Shown here piece after piece: positions 7,508 through 14,977 of a stretch of 23,985 nt of DNA. Position numbers and translations under genes: made by a program. How positions within the stretch are numbered: position 1 is the stretch's first letter; every line of letters starts with the position of its first letter. The stretch covers positions 1-23,985 of the forward strand of contig JAEZEH010000172.1 of assembly GCA_023417785.1 (NCBI GenBank). The letters run 5' to 3'. Source of the DNA: Bacteroidota bacterium (GTDB taxonomy: Bacteria > Bacteroidota > Bacteroidia > Cytophagales > Cyclobacteriaceae). The notes beneath the pieces were generated by a model, which saw only the letters and a list, made by a program, of their open reading frames with translations, did not search any database and was not told the origin of the DNA.

Positions 7508-9201
7508 ATTATCTCGACTGGGTAGTTCTCCTTTCTACTATTTTGTTTATTGTACTTTACGGAACATTCCGTACCAAGAAGACCACAACCATTGAAGGCT
7601 ATCTGAAAGGAGATAACACGATGAAGTGGTGGATGATGGGGGTGTCGATCATGGCCACTCAGGCCAGTGCCATCACATTTCTCAGCACACCTGGTCAGGC
7701 AATTGAAGACGGCATGCGTTTCCTGCAGTTTTACTTTGGTCTTCCCCTCGCGATGGTAATAATTTCGGTGACCATGGTTCCGATCTATTACCGGCTAAAG
7801 GTGTTCACTGCCTACGAGTTCCTTGAATCCCGTTTCGATCTGAAGACACGCACGCTGGCTGCAGGTTTGTTTCTGATCCTTCGCGGACTGTCTGCCGGTA
7901 TCACCTTGTTTGCACCATCGCTGGTGCTCTCAACAATTCTTCACTGGCCCAACTATGTGACTACTGTTCTCATCGGAACACTTGTAATAATTTATGTGAC
8001 TTCAGGCGGAACCAAGGCAGTAAGTCTGACGCAACGGCAGCAGATGACCGTAATAATGAGTGGAATGATCCTCGCAGGGATCCTTGCATACACTATGCTC
8101 CCCGAAACCGTTTCATTCGGAAACGCCGTTGATATAGCCGGAAATCTTGGCAGGCTTAACCTGGTCAACCTCGAGTTTGATCTGAGTGAACGCTACAACA
8201 TCTGGTCGGGCCTCATCGCCGGTACATTTTTATTCTTATCTTATTTTGGAACTGATCAGTCGCAGGTGGCGCGCTACCTGGGGGGAAGCTCGGTTACGGA
8301 AAGCCGGCTCGGCCTCATGTTCAACGGTCTGCTGAAGATTCCGATGCAGTTCATTATCCTGTTCATCGGGGTGATGGTTTTTGTGTTTTACCTTTTCAAT
8401 CAACCCCCCGTATTTCACAATCAGGTTTTATTGGATCGCGCATATGCGGCGGGCCATGCCGGAACCCTCGATTCGCTGCATGGAGCGTATGACCAGTTGT
8501 ACAATCAAAAGAGGATGGATGTTGACCAGCTTGTAGTGGCTATTCAGGATGAAAATGAAACTGAGATTCAAGCGGTGCGCACCAGACTTATAGACCTTGA
8601 AAAGACGGAACGTGTGCTTCGGGATTCGGTTCGGGGGACTATCAGTTCAGCCCTGCCGGGTGCGAAAACACAGGACCGCGATTATATCTTTCTGAATTTT
8701 GTGCTCAACCATCTTCCACATGGGATCGTCGGTCTTATACTTGCCGTAATGTTTTCTGCAGCTATGGCTTCGATGGCGGGTGAGCTGAATGCACTTGCTT
8801 CAACGACATCAGTCGACGTATATAAACGCTCCGTACGCCAGGAAGCACCGCCGGAACACTACCTCAAAATGTCGCGGGTGTTTACAGTCGGGTGGGCATT
8901 GGTCGCGATGGTGTTTGCCATGCTTGCAAGTTTTGCCGAGAACCTGATTCAGTTTGTAAATATTGTGGGGTCGTTGTTTTATGGAACCATCCTCGGCATT
9001 TTTCTCACTGCATTCTATGTGAAACGGGTAGGGGGCTCCGCTGTTTTCTGGGCCGCACTGATTTCTGAAGGAATCGTATTGTATTGTTACTTCGCGACCG
9101 ATGTCGCTTTCCTGCTCTTCAATATCATTGGGTGCCTTTGTGTGATGGCTCTTTCATTGGTCTTTTCTATGTTCGCCCCAAGAACGAACCTCGGTAAGTA
9201 A
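7504..9201 (+). CDS. Sodium:solute symporter, SSS family
   Basis: A 565-residue transporter with about 13 membrane segments. The N terminus shows the family pattern of a first helix followed by KGDNTMKWWMMGVSIMATQ, with helix 2 leading into SAITFLSTPGQA, the region of the sodium and substrate sites. SYFGTDQSQVARYL (about 242-255) is the family core signature, and AVMFSAAMASMAGELNALAS in the later helices holds Ser residues at the usual Na2 site. A soluble insert of about 90 residues (about 302-392), rich in charged residues and likely helical, lies between membrane segments. Relatives use the sodium gradient to import sugars, sialic acid or carboxylates. The substrate is unknown, but the upstream secreted deacetylase suggests an amino sugar or another deacetylated glycan part. 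Confidence 0.92.
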   Translation: MNYLDWVVLLSTILFIVLYGTFRTKKTTTIEGYLKGDNTMKWWMMGVSIMATQASAITFLSTPGQAIEDGMRFLQFYFGLPLAMVIISVTMVPIYYRLKVFTAYEFLESRFDLKTRTLAAGLFLILRGLSAGITLFAPSLVLSTILHWPNYVTTVLIGTLVIIYVTSGGTKAVSLTQRQQMTVIMSGMILAGILAYTMLPETVSFGNAVDIAGNLGRLNLVNLEFDLSERYNIWSGLIAGTFLFLSYFGTDQSQVARYLGGSSVTESRLGLMFNGLLKIPMQFIILFIGVMVFVFYLFNQPPVFHNQVLLDRAYAAGHAGTLDSLHGAYDQLYNQKRMDVDQLVVAIQDENETEIQAVRTRLIDLEKTERVLRDSVRGTISSALPGAKTQDRDYIFLNFVLNHLPHGIVGLILAVMFSAAMASMAGELNALASTTSVDVYKRSVRQEAPPEHYLKMSRVFTVGWALVAMVFAMLASFAENLIQFVNIVGSLFYGTILGIFLTAFYVKRVGGSAVFWAALISEGIVLYCYFATDVAFLLFNIIGCLCVMALSLVFSMFAPRTNLGK

Positions 9202-9340
9202 CGTATCAACCTTTCCACAACAAAAGTCCGGGTTGAGGAAGCAAGTGTCTCTTTTCGACAAGAAGATGATAGGTTGCGTCCTGTTTAACCTTGGTATAAC
9301 AATTTTTTATGATATGTAAACTTACACAAATCACACACAC

Positions 9341-10165
9341 ATGCGATGGGCAGGCAGACAGGGTAGCCGTAACGTGCAGGACCGCCGGGGGATGGGCGGA
9401 CTCGCGGTAGGCGGAGGAATCGGAGGGGTAATCATCCTCATTCTCGGACTACTCATGGGGCAGAACCCATTAGACTACCTGAATCAAAGTCCGCGGGCGT
9501 ATCAACAGGAAAGTTCGGAAGTTGACGATGAACGGGCCCAGTTCGTCTCCGTTGTGTTAAAAGATACCGAAGACGTCTGGCATAAGCTCTTTGCCGAACA
9601 GGGCGGCACATATCAGGAACCCAGTCTCGTCCTTTTCACAGGAAGCGACCAGTCAGGTTGCGGTCATGCAACTTCAGCCACCGGACCGTTTTATTGCCCC
9701 CTGGATTCAAAAGTATACATAGATCTTTCCTTTTATGACCAGCTTCACCAACGTTTCGGGGCGCCGGGTGATTTTGCCATGGCTTATGTCATTGCGCATG
9801 AAGTAGGACACCATGTTCAGAATCTGCTGGGCATCTCCGGCGAAGTACAACAGGCAAAACAACGCGTGAGCGAAAAACGAGCCAACGAGCTGAGTGTGCA
9901 ACTTGAACTTCAGGCCGACTTTTTCGCCGGGGTGTGGGCTCACCATGCCGACCGCATGAACCAGATCCTGGAAGATGGCGACATTGAGGAAGCCTTGCAG
10001 GCGGCGAACGCAATTGGTGACGACCGCCTCCAAATGCAGTCGCAGGGATTCGTCGTCCCTGACGCATTTACACACGGAACCTCTGAACAACGCATGTACT
10101 GGTTCAAGAAAGGCTATGAATCCGGCGACCTCAGTCAGGGTGACACCTTCGCTCAATTACAGTAA
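9341..10165 (+). CDS. Neutral zinc metallopeptidase, YpfJ family
   Basis: A 274-residue protein that starts MRWAGRQGSRNVQDRRG and has one membrane helix with Gly-rich flanks (about 19-40). The catalytic domain follows. HEVGHH (153-158) is the zinc HExxH motif, and ELQADFFAGVWA (189-200) holds the expected third acidic region. CGHATSATGPFYCP (107-120) with two Cys matches the family pattern. The length is normal for YpfJ/KPN_02809-type proteins, which are membrane-anchored; their natural substrates are not well defined. A 139-base gap separates it from the symporter, so it probably has its own promoter, though I could not identify one. The next gene starts 133 bases later on the same strand. 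Confidence 0.93.
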   Translation: MRWAGRQGSRNVQDRRGMGGLAVGGGIGGVIILILGLLMGQNPLDYLNQSPRAYQQESSEVDDERAQFVSVVLKDTEDVWHKLFAEQGGTYQEPSLVLFTGSDQSGCGHATSATGPFYCPLDSKVYIDLSFYDQLHQRFGAPGDFAMAYVIAHEVGHHVQNLLGISGEVQQAKQRVSEKRANELSVQLELQADFFAGVWAHHADRMNQILEDGDIEEALQAANAIGDDRLQMQSQGFVVPDAFTHGTSEQRMYWFKKGYESGDLSQGDTFAQLQ

Positions 10166-10298
10166 GTGGATTGTCGACCGCTGATTCAATTCTAAAGTAA
10201 AGCTTCCGCTACAGACAGTCGCGTGCCAACGATATGGCTACCTGCCATGACGTGCACTGGTATCCTTTTTTCATTTGCTGAATAAAACCTTTACGCAT

Positions 10299-11756
10299 AT
10301 GGGAAAAGACAGAGAAGGAAAATATCATCCCCCGAAAGGGAAACCGTCCGGTTCAGGAAAAGAAGAAGGTGTCGGCCTGAAGCCGGCAATGACCGGATCC
10401 GAAGAACAATACCTCGACATGGCGGATAAGTATACCGACGGTGCGGACGAGATGCCTGCAAATGTTCGGTTAAGACACCCAAACCGAAATGTCAATAAAG
10501 GTGAAGACAGAAGAGAGCAGAGAAACGATAATAAGCAAAGCCAAAAGGCGAAGACGGAAACCTTCAAGGATGACCGTTCGCCCGCGGTGCCGGAAGAGCT
10601 TCCTGGTGTACTCACCCGGGAAATATTTGAACAGCTTGTCAGCCAAAAGCAGGAATTCTGTGTATCAATTTATCTTCCAACGCATCGCTCCGGTGTGCAG
10701 GTGAATGAGATGCAGGACAACCTGAGATTCAAAAATGCGCTTCAGAGTGTTGGTAATCAGCTGAAGGAAAGAGGCATCGAGCAGACCCGCATCCAGAAGA
10801 TCCTAGAGCCGGGGTATGATCTGCTTCGCAATGATTCGTTCTGGCGATACCAGGAACAAGGTCTCGCAGTATTCATGACGGAAGAGATGTTCAAGTATGT
10901 GAAGATGCCGGATACACCGCAGGAAGAAATCTTGGTCAACAGTTCATTCCTGCTTAATCCGCTCGTGAACGCTATGACCATTAAGGAGTATTTCTACCTC
11001 CTGACGATTAGTAAAAAGCAGGTGAAGTTCTATCGGGCTGATGCTTTCGGAATGAAGCATATTGAACTTGATGAGCTCCCTAACGGTGTAGATGATGTCG
11101 TACACTTTGAGGAAAAAGACGACCAAAAGCTTTTTCGCTCCGAAAGTGGTTTGAGCGGTCAGGGCGCAGCTTTTCATGGCCATGGTGCGGGCAAGCCTGA
11201 TGAGAAAGAACACATTGCTTTGTATCTCGAAGAGGTAGACGATACGTTGTGGGACGAGGTGCTGAATAAAGAAAACGTCCCATTGCTTCTTGCCGGAGTT
11301 GAATATCTGCTTCCCATCTACAAATCCGTTTCCGATTACAACCATATCTGGGATGAAGTCATCACGGGTAACCAGGAATATGAGGATACGACTGCATTGT
11401 ATGAGAAGGCACGCAAGGTAATGGAACCCCACTTCCGTGAACGGACGAAGAAAGCTCTAGATAATTATGGCAATCAATCGGCAACCGCCCTTACGTCAAC
11501 CGTTCCGGAAGAAGTAATCCCTGCGGCCCACTATGGCAGGATCTGGCATCTTTTCCTCGTCAAGGGTTCACACATCTGGGGCACGTTTGACGAAATGGAA
11601 AACAAGCTCGAGATCCATGAAAGCAAACAGGACGGCGACGAATGTCTGGTAGACAGAGCAGTCATCAAAACAATCCTAAATGGCGGCGACGTACACTTTC
11701 TAAGTCCGGAAGACATGCCGTCGGGGGCGCAGATTGCCGCGCTGATGCGTTATTAA
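10299..11756 (+). CDS. baeRF-family protein (bacterial relative of archaeo-eukaryotic release factors)
   Basis: A 485-residue cytoplasmic protein. The first about 105 residues are a hydrophilic, probably disordered leader (MGKDREGKYHPPKGKPSG, then RLRHPNRNVNKGE). The remainder (about 115-485) fits the baeRF group, relatives of eRF1/Pelota, as judged by CVSIYLPTHRSG near residue 120, a middle domain with LLTISKKQVKFYRAD, and a loop GQGAAFHGHGAGKPDEKEH near 286-304. The last domain (about 400-485) looks like the L7Ae-type final domain. These proteins are proposed to act on ribosomes or in translation quality control; that is family-level knowledge and no activity is shown here. I chose ATG 10299 because the leader starts naturally there; an in-frame TTG at 10275 adds 8 unlikely residues. 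A dehydrogenase gene follows after 33 bases. Confidence 0.75.
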   Translation: MGKDREGKYHPPKGKPSGSGKEEGVGLKPAMTGSEEQYLDMADKYTDGADEMPANVRLRHPNRNVNKGEDRREQRNDNKQSQKAKTETFKDDRSPAVPEELPGVLTREIFEQLVSQKQEFCVSIYLPTHRSGVQVNEMQDNLRFKNALQSVGNQLKERGIEQTRIQKILEPGYDLLRNDSFWRYQEQGLAVFMTEEMFKYVKMPDTPQEEILVNSSFLLNPLVNAMTIKEYFYLLTISKKQVKFYRADAFGMKHIELDELPNGVDDVVHFEEKDDQKLFRSESGLSGQGAAFHGHGAGKPDEKEHIALYLEEVDDTLWDEVLNKENVPLLLAGVEYLLPIYKSVSDYNHIWDEVITGNQEYEDTTALYEKARKVMEPHFRERTKKALDNYGNQSATALTSTVPEEVIPAAHYGRIWHLFLVKGSHIWGTFDEMENKLEIHESKQDGDECLVDRAVIKTILNGGDVHFLSPEDMPSGAQIAALMRY

Positions 11757-11789
11757 GTTTGAATCACATAAAACGAAACTCACATATTT

Positions 11790-12614
11790 ATGGCAGGAAA
11801 AACTAAAATGCCGGAAAGCATACCACCGCAGCACCAGGAACGTCAGCCGGGGATCGAAAAGGAGATGAGGCCCAGGCCGATCTATGACACCGAAGAACCT
11901 GGTTATGGCCGGCTTGAAGGCAAGGTGGCGTTGATCACCGGCGGCGACAGCGGTATCGGCAGGGCAGTGGCTGTCCTGTTCGCAAAAGAAGGTGCCGATG
12001 TCGTCGTGGTTTATCTCGATGAACATGAAGACGCGAAACAAACTGCAGCTGATATCCGCAAGTACGGCAGGGAACCCTTGCTGATTTCAACCGATATTTC
12101 TCAGGAAGCCAATTGTAAGCACGCCGTTGACCAGACATTGGAGAAGTTTAAACGGATCGATATCCTCGTCAACAATGCAGCCGTGCAATATGAACAGGAA
12201 AACCTGGAGGACATTTCGGCTGAACAGCTCGAATACACTTTTAAGGTGAACATCTTTTCATACTTCCACATGGCGCGATTTGTTATTCCCCACCTGAAGG
12301 AAGGTAATGTGATCATCAACACTGCTTCGGTGAACGCATACAAAGGGAATGAGACCCTGATGGATTACTCGTCTACAAAGGGGGCAATCGTGTCGTTTAC
12401 CCGGAGTTTGTCTCAATCCCTGGCTAAGAAAGGAATTCGTGTTAATGCCGTGGCACCCGGGCCAGTATGGACTCCGTTAATTGTTGCTTCTTTCGACGAC
12501 GAAAAAGTCGAAGAGTTCGGCCAGGATATTCCTATGGGGCGGCCTGCACAGCCTGTTGAGATCGCGACGTGTTACGTATTTCTCGCTTCACGTGAAGGCG
12601 CTTTCCTTACCTGA
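11790..12614 (+). CDS. Short-chain dehydrogenase/reductase with an in-frame TGA near its C terminus
   Basis: A 274-residue SDR of the stress-associated YhdF/YghA type with the usual about 40-residue leader (PPQHQERQPGIE...). The NAD(P) site is TGGDSGIG (50-57), the NNAA motif is at 128-131, and the catalytic Ser180, Tyr193 and Lys197 are present. The family normally ends with a motif like YVTGQ-x-x-HxNGG; here FLT is followed by TGA at 12612-12614. The next 13 codons then read QVLHPNGGSIINT, exactly the missing family ending, before a second TGA at 12654-12656. TGA stands where GGA (Gly) is expected. The product is thus short by about 14 residues unless the stop is read through. It may keep activity, because the catalytic core is complete, but the missing segment helps form the cofactor pocket and the oligomer in many SDRs. 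It is probably in one operon with the baeRF gene. Confidence 0.9.
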   Translation: MAGKTKMPESIPPQHQERQPGIEKEMRPRPIYDTEEPGYGRLEGKVALITGGDSGIGRAVAVLFAKEGADVVVVYLDEHEDAKQTAADIRKYGREPLLISTDISQEANCKHAVDQTLEKFKRIDILVNNAAVQYEQENLEDISAEQLEYTFKVNIFSYFHMARFVIPHLKEGNVIINTASVNAYKGNETLMDYSSTKGAIVSFTRSLSQSLAKKGIRVNAVAPGPVWTPLIVASFDDEKVEEFGQDIPMGRPAQPVEIATCYVFLASREGAFLT

Positions 12615-12656
12615 CAGGTCCTTCATCCGAATGGCGGCTCTATTATCAACACCTGA
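12615..12656 (+). other. Orphaned C-terminal coding segment of the dehydrogenase
   Basis: In the same frame as the upstream dehydrogenase, after its TGA, this segment encodes QVLHPNGGSIINT and a second TGA. It is the conserved SDR ending, preserved without other changes. This points to a very recent nonsense mutation, a sequence error, or stop-codon readthrough. Confidence 0.85.
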
Positions 12657-12678
12657 AGTAAGATCTACCCCCACGCTC

Positions 12679-12710
12679 AGGTCTCCTGCAATCCGGGAGA
12701 CCTTTTTTTT
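12679..12710 (+). terminator. Rho-independent terminator after the dehydrogenase
   Basis: A perfect 8-bp stem AGGTCTCC / GGAGACCT (12679-12686 with 12696-12703) has a 9-base loop and runs into eight T (12703-12710). It lies 23 bases after the second dehydrogenase stop. There is no T-run on the minus side, so it serves the plus-strand operon only. Confidence 0.92.
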
Positions 12711-12761
12711 GTGCATGCCTTTCTGTAGTAGTATGAAGTCCCGGAAGCCCGAACGTTGCTT

Positions 12762-13319
12762 TCAATACTGCGTTCCCTTTTGAAGCGCCATTACTTCCAA
12801 TGCCTGATTGTAATGACGCTTTTCATGCTGGATCATTATTTCTATCGCAGTATCCAGAGGATAAACGACGTAACGGTTGGCAGGAGACGAAATGATGGTT
12901 CCCTTCCCAAACAAATCCTGATGCGTATCCAGCTTTTCAACAAGAGTCTGGTGATGCGCCGCGAAGCGCTCAACGACATCGACGCCAACAGCACTTGAAG
13001 TGGGCTCCCACAGAGGAAAAGTTGTCATCTTTTTCCTTCGTTCCGGTTCAACACTCCTCAAAATGAATTTGCCAAAATAGGGTGGGACGAAGTTTATCTT
13101 TGCAATCCACGGCACCGGATTCCGGCCACCTTTCAATTGATCCAGTACGGGATAGTATGATTCGTTAATGCGGATCAGGTGATCGATTATTTGACCGACA
13201 CTCCACGCCGATTCCTGAGGCGTCCAGTTTAGCTCACCTGAACTGAGACCTGCGAAGGAACCCTCAAATGATCTGCTGCTGTCTGCGAAGGACTGTTTCC
13301 AGACTTGTATACGGCTCAT
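12762..13319 (-). CDS. DinB-family (YfiT/DinB four-helix) protein
   Basis: A 185-residue all-helical protein. It shows the DinB pattern LNWTPQESAWSVGQIIDHLI (about 30-49), with the first metal-binding His at 47 and the other two in HEKRHYNQA (His165, His169). These three His form the usual metal site of the superfamily. Relatives are thiol-dependent transferases or stress proteins, and the exact reaction here is unknown. It is convergent with the dehydrogenase operon. A hairpin terminator belonging to the upstream DUF2911 gene lies between the two minus-strand genes, so this gene probably has its own promoter. Confidence 0.88.
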   Translation of the reverse strand: MSRIQVWKQSFADSSRSFEGSFAGLSSGELNWTPQESAWSVGQIIDHLIRINESYYPVLDQLKGGRNPVPWIAKINFVPPYFGKFILRSVEPERRKKMTTFPLWEPTSSAVGVDVVERFAAHHQTLVEKLDTHQDLFGKGTIISSPANRYVVYPLDTAIEIMIQHEKRHYNQALEVMALQKGTQY

Positions 13320-13358
13320 GGCGTTCGATTCTTAAACAAAGATGTTGGATAAAAACAG

Positions 13359-13383
13359 AAAAGCCATCGGGGGGATGGCTTTT
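13359..13383 (-). terminator. Rho-independent terminator of the DUF2911 gene
   Basis: A perfect 10-bp inverted repeat AAAAGCCATC / GATGGCTTTT with a 5-base loop. On the minus strand it lies 21 bases after the DUF2911 stop and is followed by CTGTTTTTAT. It also has a T-rich end in the plus direction, so it could act both ways. Confidence 0.85.
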
Positions 13384-13403
13384 CTATTGATGGATTATCA
13401 GGT

Positions 13404-14255
13404 TTAGTTCAGCGACTTGATCAGATCTTCGTTCATCATCTGATAGTCACGGTTACCCTGGCTTTTGGCGCTTTCGAGCGAAGCGGTGGCAGTGGCTTTA
13501 GCACCGGCCTTGTCGCCAAGGGCCTTTTGTATTTTGGCTTTCTGATGGGTAATCCAGAATGCGTTTGGGTTAGCTTCGGCGGCAATATTGATCCATTCCA
13601 AAGCTTTCTTCAGATCTTTGCCGGTTTCGAGATAATAAACGGCAGCCTGAAAATAATTACCGGGGTTTACTTTAGTGTTCGACTCGATAGATTTCATCAC
13701 CTTTTCATCAAACGATACCCCTACACCAAATTTCACCGATGTATTTTCCCAGGCCAGCTGAATTTTCGCGCTGGTGTTGTCGGGAGCGATGTCGGTTATG
13801 TTTATTGTGAACATCTCCAGTTTTTCGGTGAGTTTTTCAGGCTTAACTTTGAATTTGGCCACTTCATTTTCTTCCTTATACCCGCCGGTATTTCCCCCGA
13901 GGGTCAGGTCTTTGTACAACGAAATGGTCCATTCAGTCGCACCTGGCCATGTGAAAATCAGGTATTCACCCTTTGGAACAGATTTACCCTCGATGGTGAC
14001 ATCATCGGAAAAAGAAATCTTCGTTCCACTATTGGCACCTGTTCTCCAGATCTTTCCGTAAGGGACAAGCACGGCGGCCTCGGTGCCGAATATCTTCCGG
14101 CCTTTTGCCCGGGGTCTGAAGTAGTCAACCTTGATATCAGTAAGCCCGACCTGTGTGGACACAGATGCCGGCGCACTCGCGGCCGGGGTCTGGATCTGCG
14201 CTTCGGCCAGCGTTCCGATCAGAAGTAACACACAAAAGAGAATCGATTTTTTCAT
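13404..14255 (-). CDS. Secreted DUF2911 protein
   Basis: A 283-residue protein with a clear signal peptide (MKKSILFCVLLLIGTLAEAQ, cleavage near residue 18-20). The DUF2911 domain covers about 30-170, with VDYFRPRAKGRKIFG (about 44-58) and the strongly conserved PYGKIWRTGANSGTKI (65-80). The C-terminal about 90 residues are helical and repeat-like (AAVYYLETGKDLKKALEWI and a following NPNAFWITHQKAKI), resembling one or two TPR units. DUF2911 is common in Bacteroidota and has no assigned reaction. It is divergent from the DNA glycosylase gene with a 79-base gap. Its terminator separates it from the DinB gene. Confidence 0.9.
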   Translation of the reverse strand: MKKSILFCVLLLIGTLAEAQIQTPAASAPASVSTQVGLTDIKVDYFRPRAKGRKIFGTEAAVLVPYGKIWRTGANSGTKISFSDDVTIEGKSVPKGEYLIFTWPGATEWTISLYKDLTLGGNTGGYKEENEVAKFKVKPEKLTEKLEMFTINITDIAPDNTSAKIQLAWENTSVKFGVGVSFDEKVMKSIESNTKVNPGNYFQAAVYYLETGKDLKKALEWINIAAEANPNAFWITHQKAKIQKALGDKAGAKATATASLESAKSQGNRDYQMMNEDLIKSLN

Positions 14256-14334
14256 ATTAGGGTTTGTTTATGTTTTTTGTTGTTCAAAGCGGCGGTAAAT
14301 ATAAAGATTCTTTTATCTCAGAAACCAGTACGAC

Positions 14335-14949
14335 ATGACGTTAACGAAAAGCTTTTACAGGCGGACAGATGTCGTGAAGATTGCACGGGACCTGCTTGGA
14401 AAAAGCCTCTTCACTCAGATAGACGGTATTACCACAGGCGGGATTATTGTGGAAACGGAGGCGTATTCCTGGACGGAGCGGGGGTGTCACGCTTTCCAAA
14501 AACGGAAGACCGGCCGCAACGCGATCATGTTTGAGGAGGGCGGATTCTCCTATGTCTACCTTTGCTATGGTATCCATTACCTTTTCAATGTGGTAACCAA
14601 TGTATCCGACATTCCGGAAGCCGTTCTGGTGCGCGCGCTCGAACCAACGCACGGGATGGAAGAAATGCGCATTCGTCGCGGTGCGGGCTTACAACTCACC
14701 TCTGGTCCCGGCAAGTTGACCAGGGCCTTAGGCATTGACAGAAAATTTAATGGAAAATCGCTCCTGAGTGATGAGATTTGGATTGATGACCGTCCGGGGA
14801 AACCAGCGCAAGGCAAGATTGCCAGCGGTCCAAGAATTGGCATTGATTATGCCGGAGAAGATGCGGCACTGCCGTGGCGGTTCTGGCTGAAAGACAATCC
14901 GTGGGTGAGCCGAATTTCAAAGAAAGAAAATAAGAAACTTACCGGATAG
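14335..14949 (+). CDS. mpg: 3-methyladenine DNA glycosylase (AAG/MPG family)
   Basis: A 204-residue base-excision repair enzyme, the usual bacterial length. It removes alkylated purines such as 3-methyladenine by flipping them out of the helix. VETEAY (39-44) carries the catalytic Glu and the Tyr that contacts the flipped base (E42 and Y44 by comparison with human AAG E125 and Y127). CHAFQKRKTGRNAIMF (51-66) is the family's HA...RN-x-x-MF block, and YVYLCYGIHYLFNVVT (73-88) holds the DNA-intercalating Tyr region. A conserved LTSGPGKLTRALGI block follows near 121-134. The start at ATG 14335 gives the family's normal N terminus SFYRRTDVVKIARDLLG. It is divergent from the DUF2911 gene and 28 bases before the OmpA-like gene, which has its own promoter-like site. 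Confidence 0.97.
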   Translation: MTLTKSFYRRTDVVKIARDLLGKSLFTQIDGITTGGIIVETEAYSWTERGCHAFQKRKTGRNAIMFEEGGFSYVYLCYGIHYLFNVVTNVSDIPEAVLVRALEPTHGMEEMRIRRGAGLQLTSGPGKLTRALGIDRKFNGKSLLSDEIWIDDRPGKPAQGKIASGPRIGIDYAGEDAALPWRFWLKDNPWVSRISKKENKKLTG

Positions 14950-14954
14950 AGAAA

Positions 14955-14962
14955 TATATTTG
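14955..14962 (+). promoter_or_regulatory. Candidate -7 element of the PD40-OmpA gene
   Basis: TATATTTG matches the Bacteroidota -7 consensus TAnnTTTG fully and ends 15 bases before the gene's ATG. I see no clear TTTG about 19 bases upstream, and the 5' leader would be very short, so this is tentative. Confidence 0.4.
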
Positions 14963-14977
14963 CATTTGTAAAGATGT

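Noticed and set aside
9707..10156. 149-codon minus-strand open frame
   Set aside because: It is the antisense shadow of the zinc metallopeptidase, whose HEVGH motif identifies the true strand.
12612..12614. TGA read as glycine, as in the Gracilibacteria code
   Set aside because: TGA ends other genes here in the normal way, for example the PIG-L gene (7368-7370), the small membrane protein (7505-7507) and the DinB gene. A recoded genome is therefore ruled out.
13527..14228. 233-codon plus-strand open frame
   Set aside because: It is fully antisense to the well-supported DUF2911 gene and its translation lacks any family pattern.
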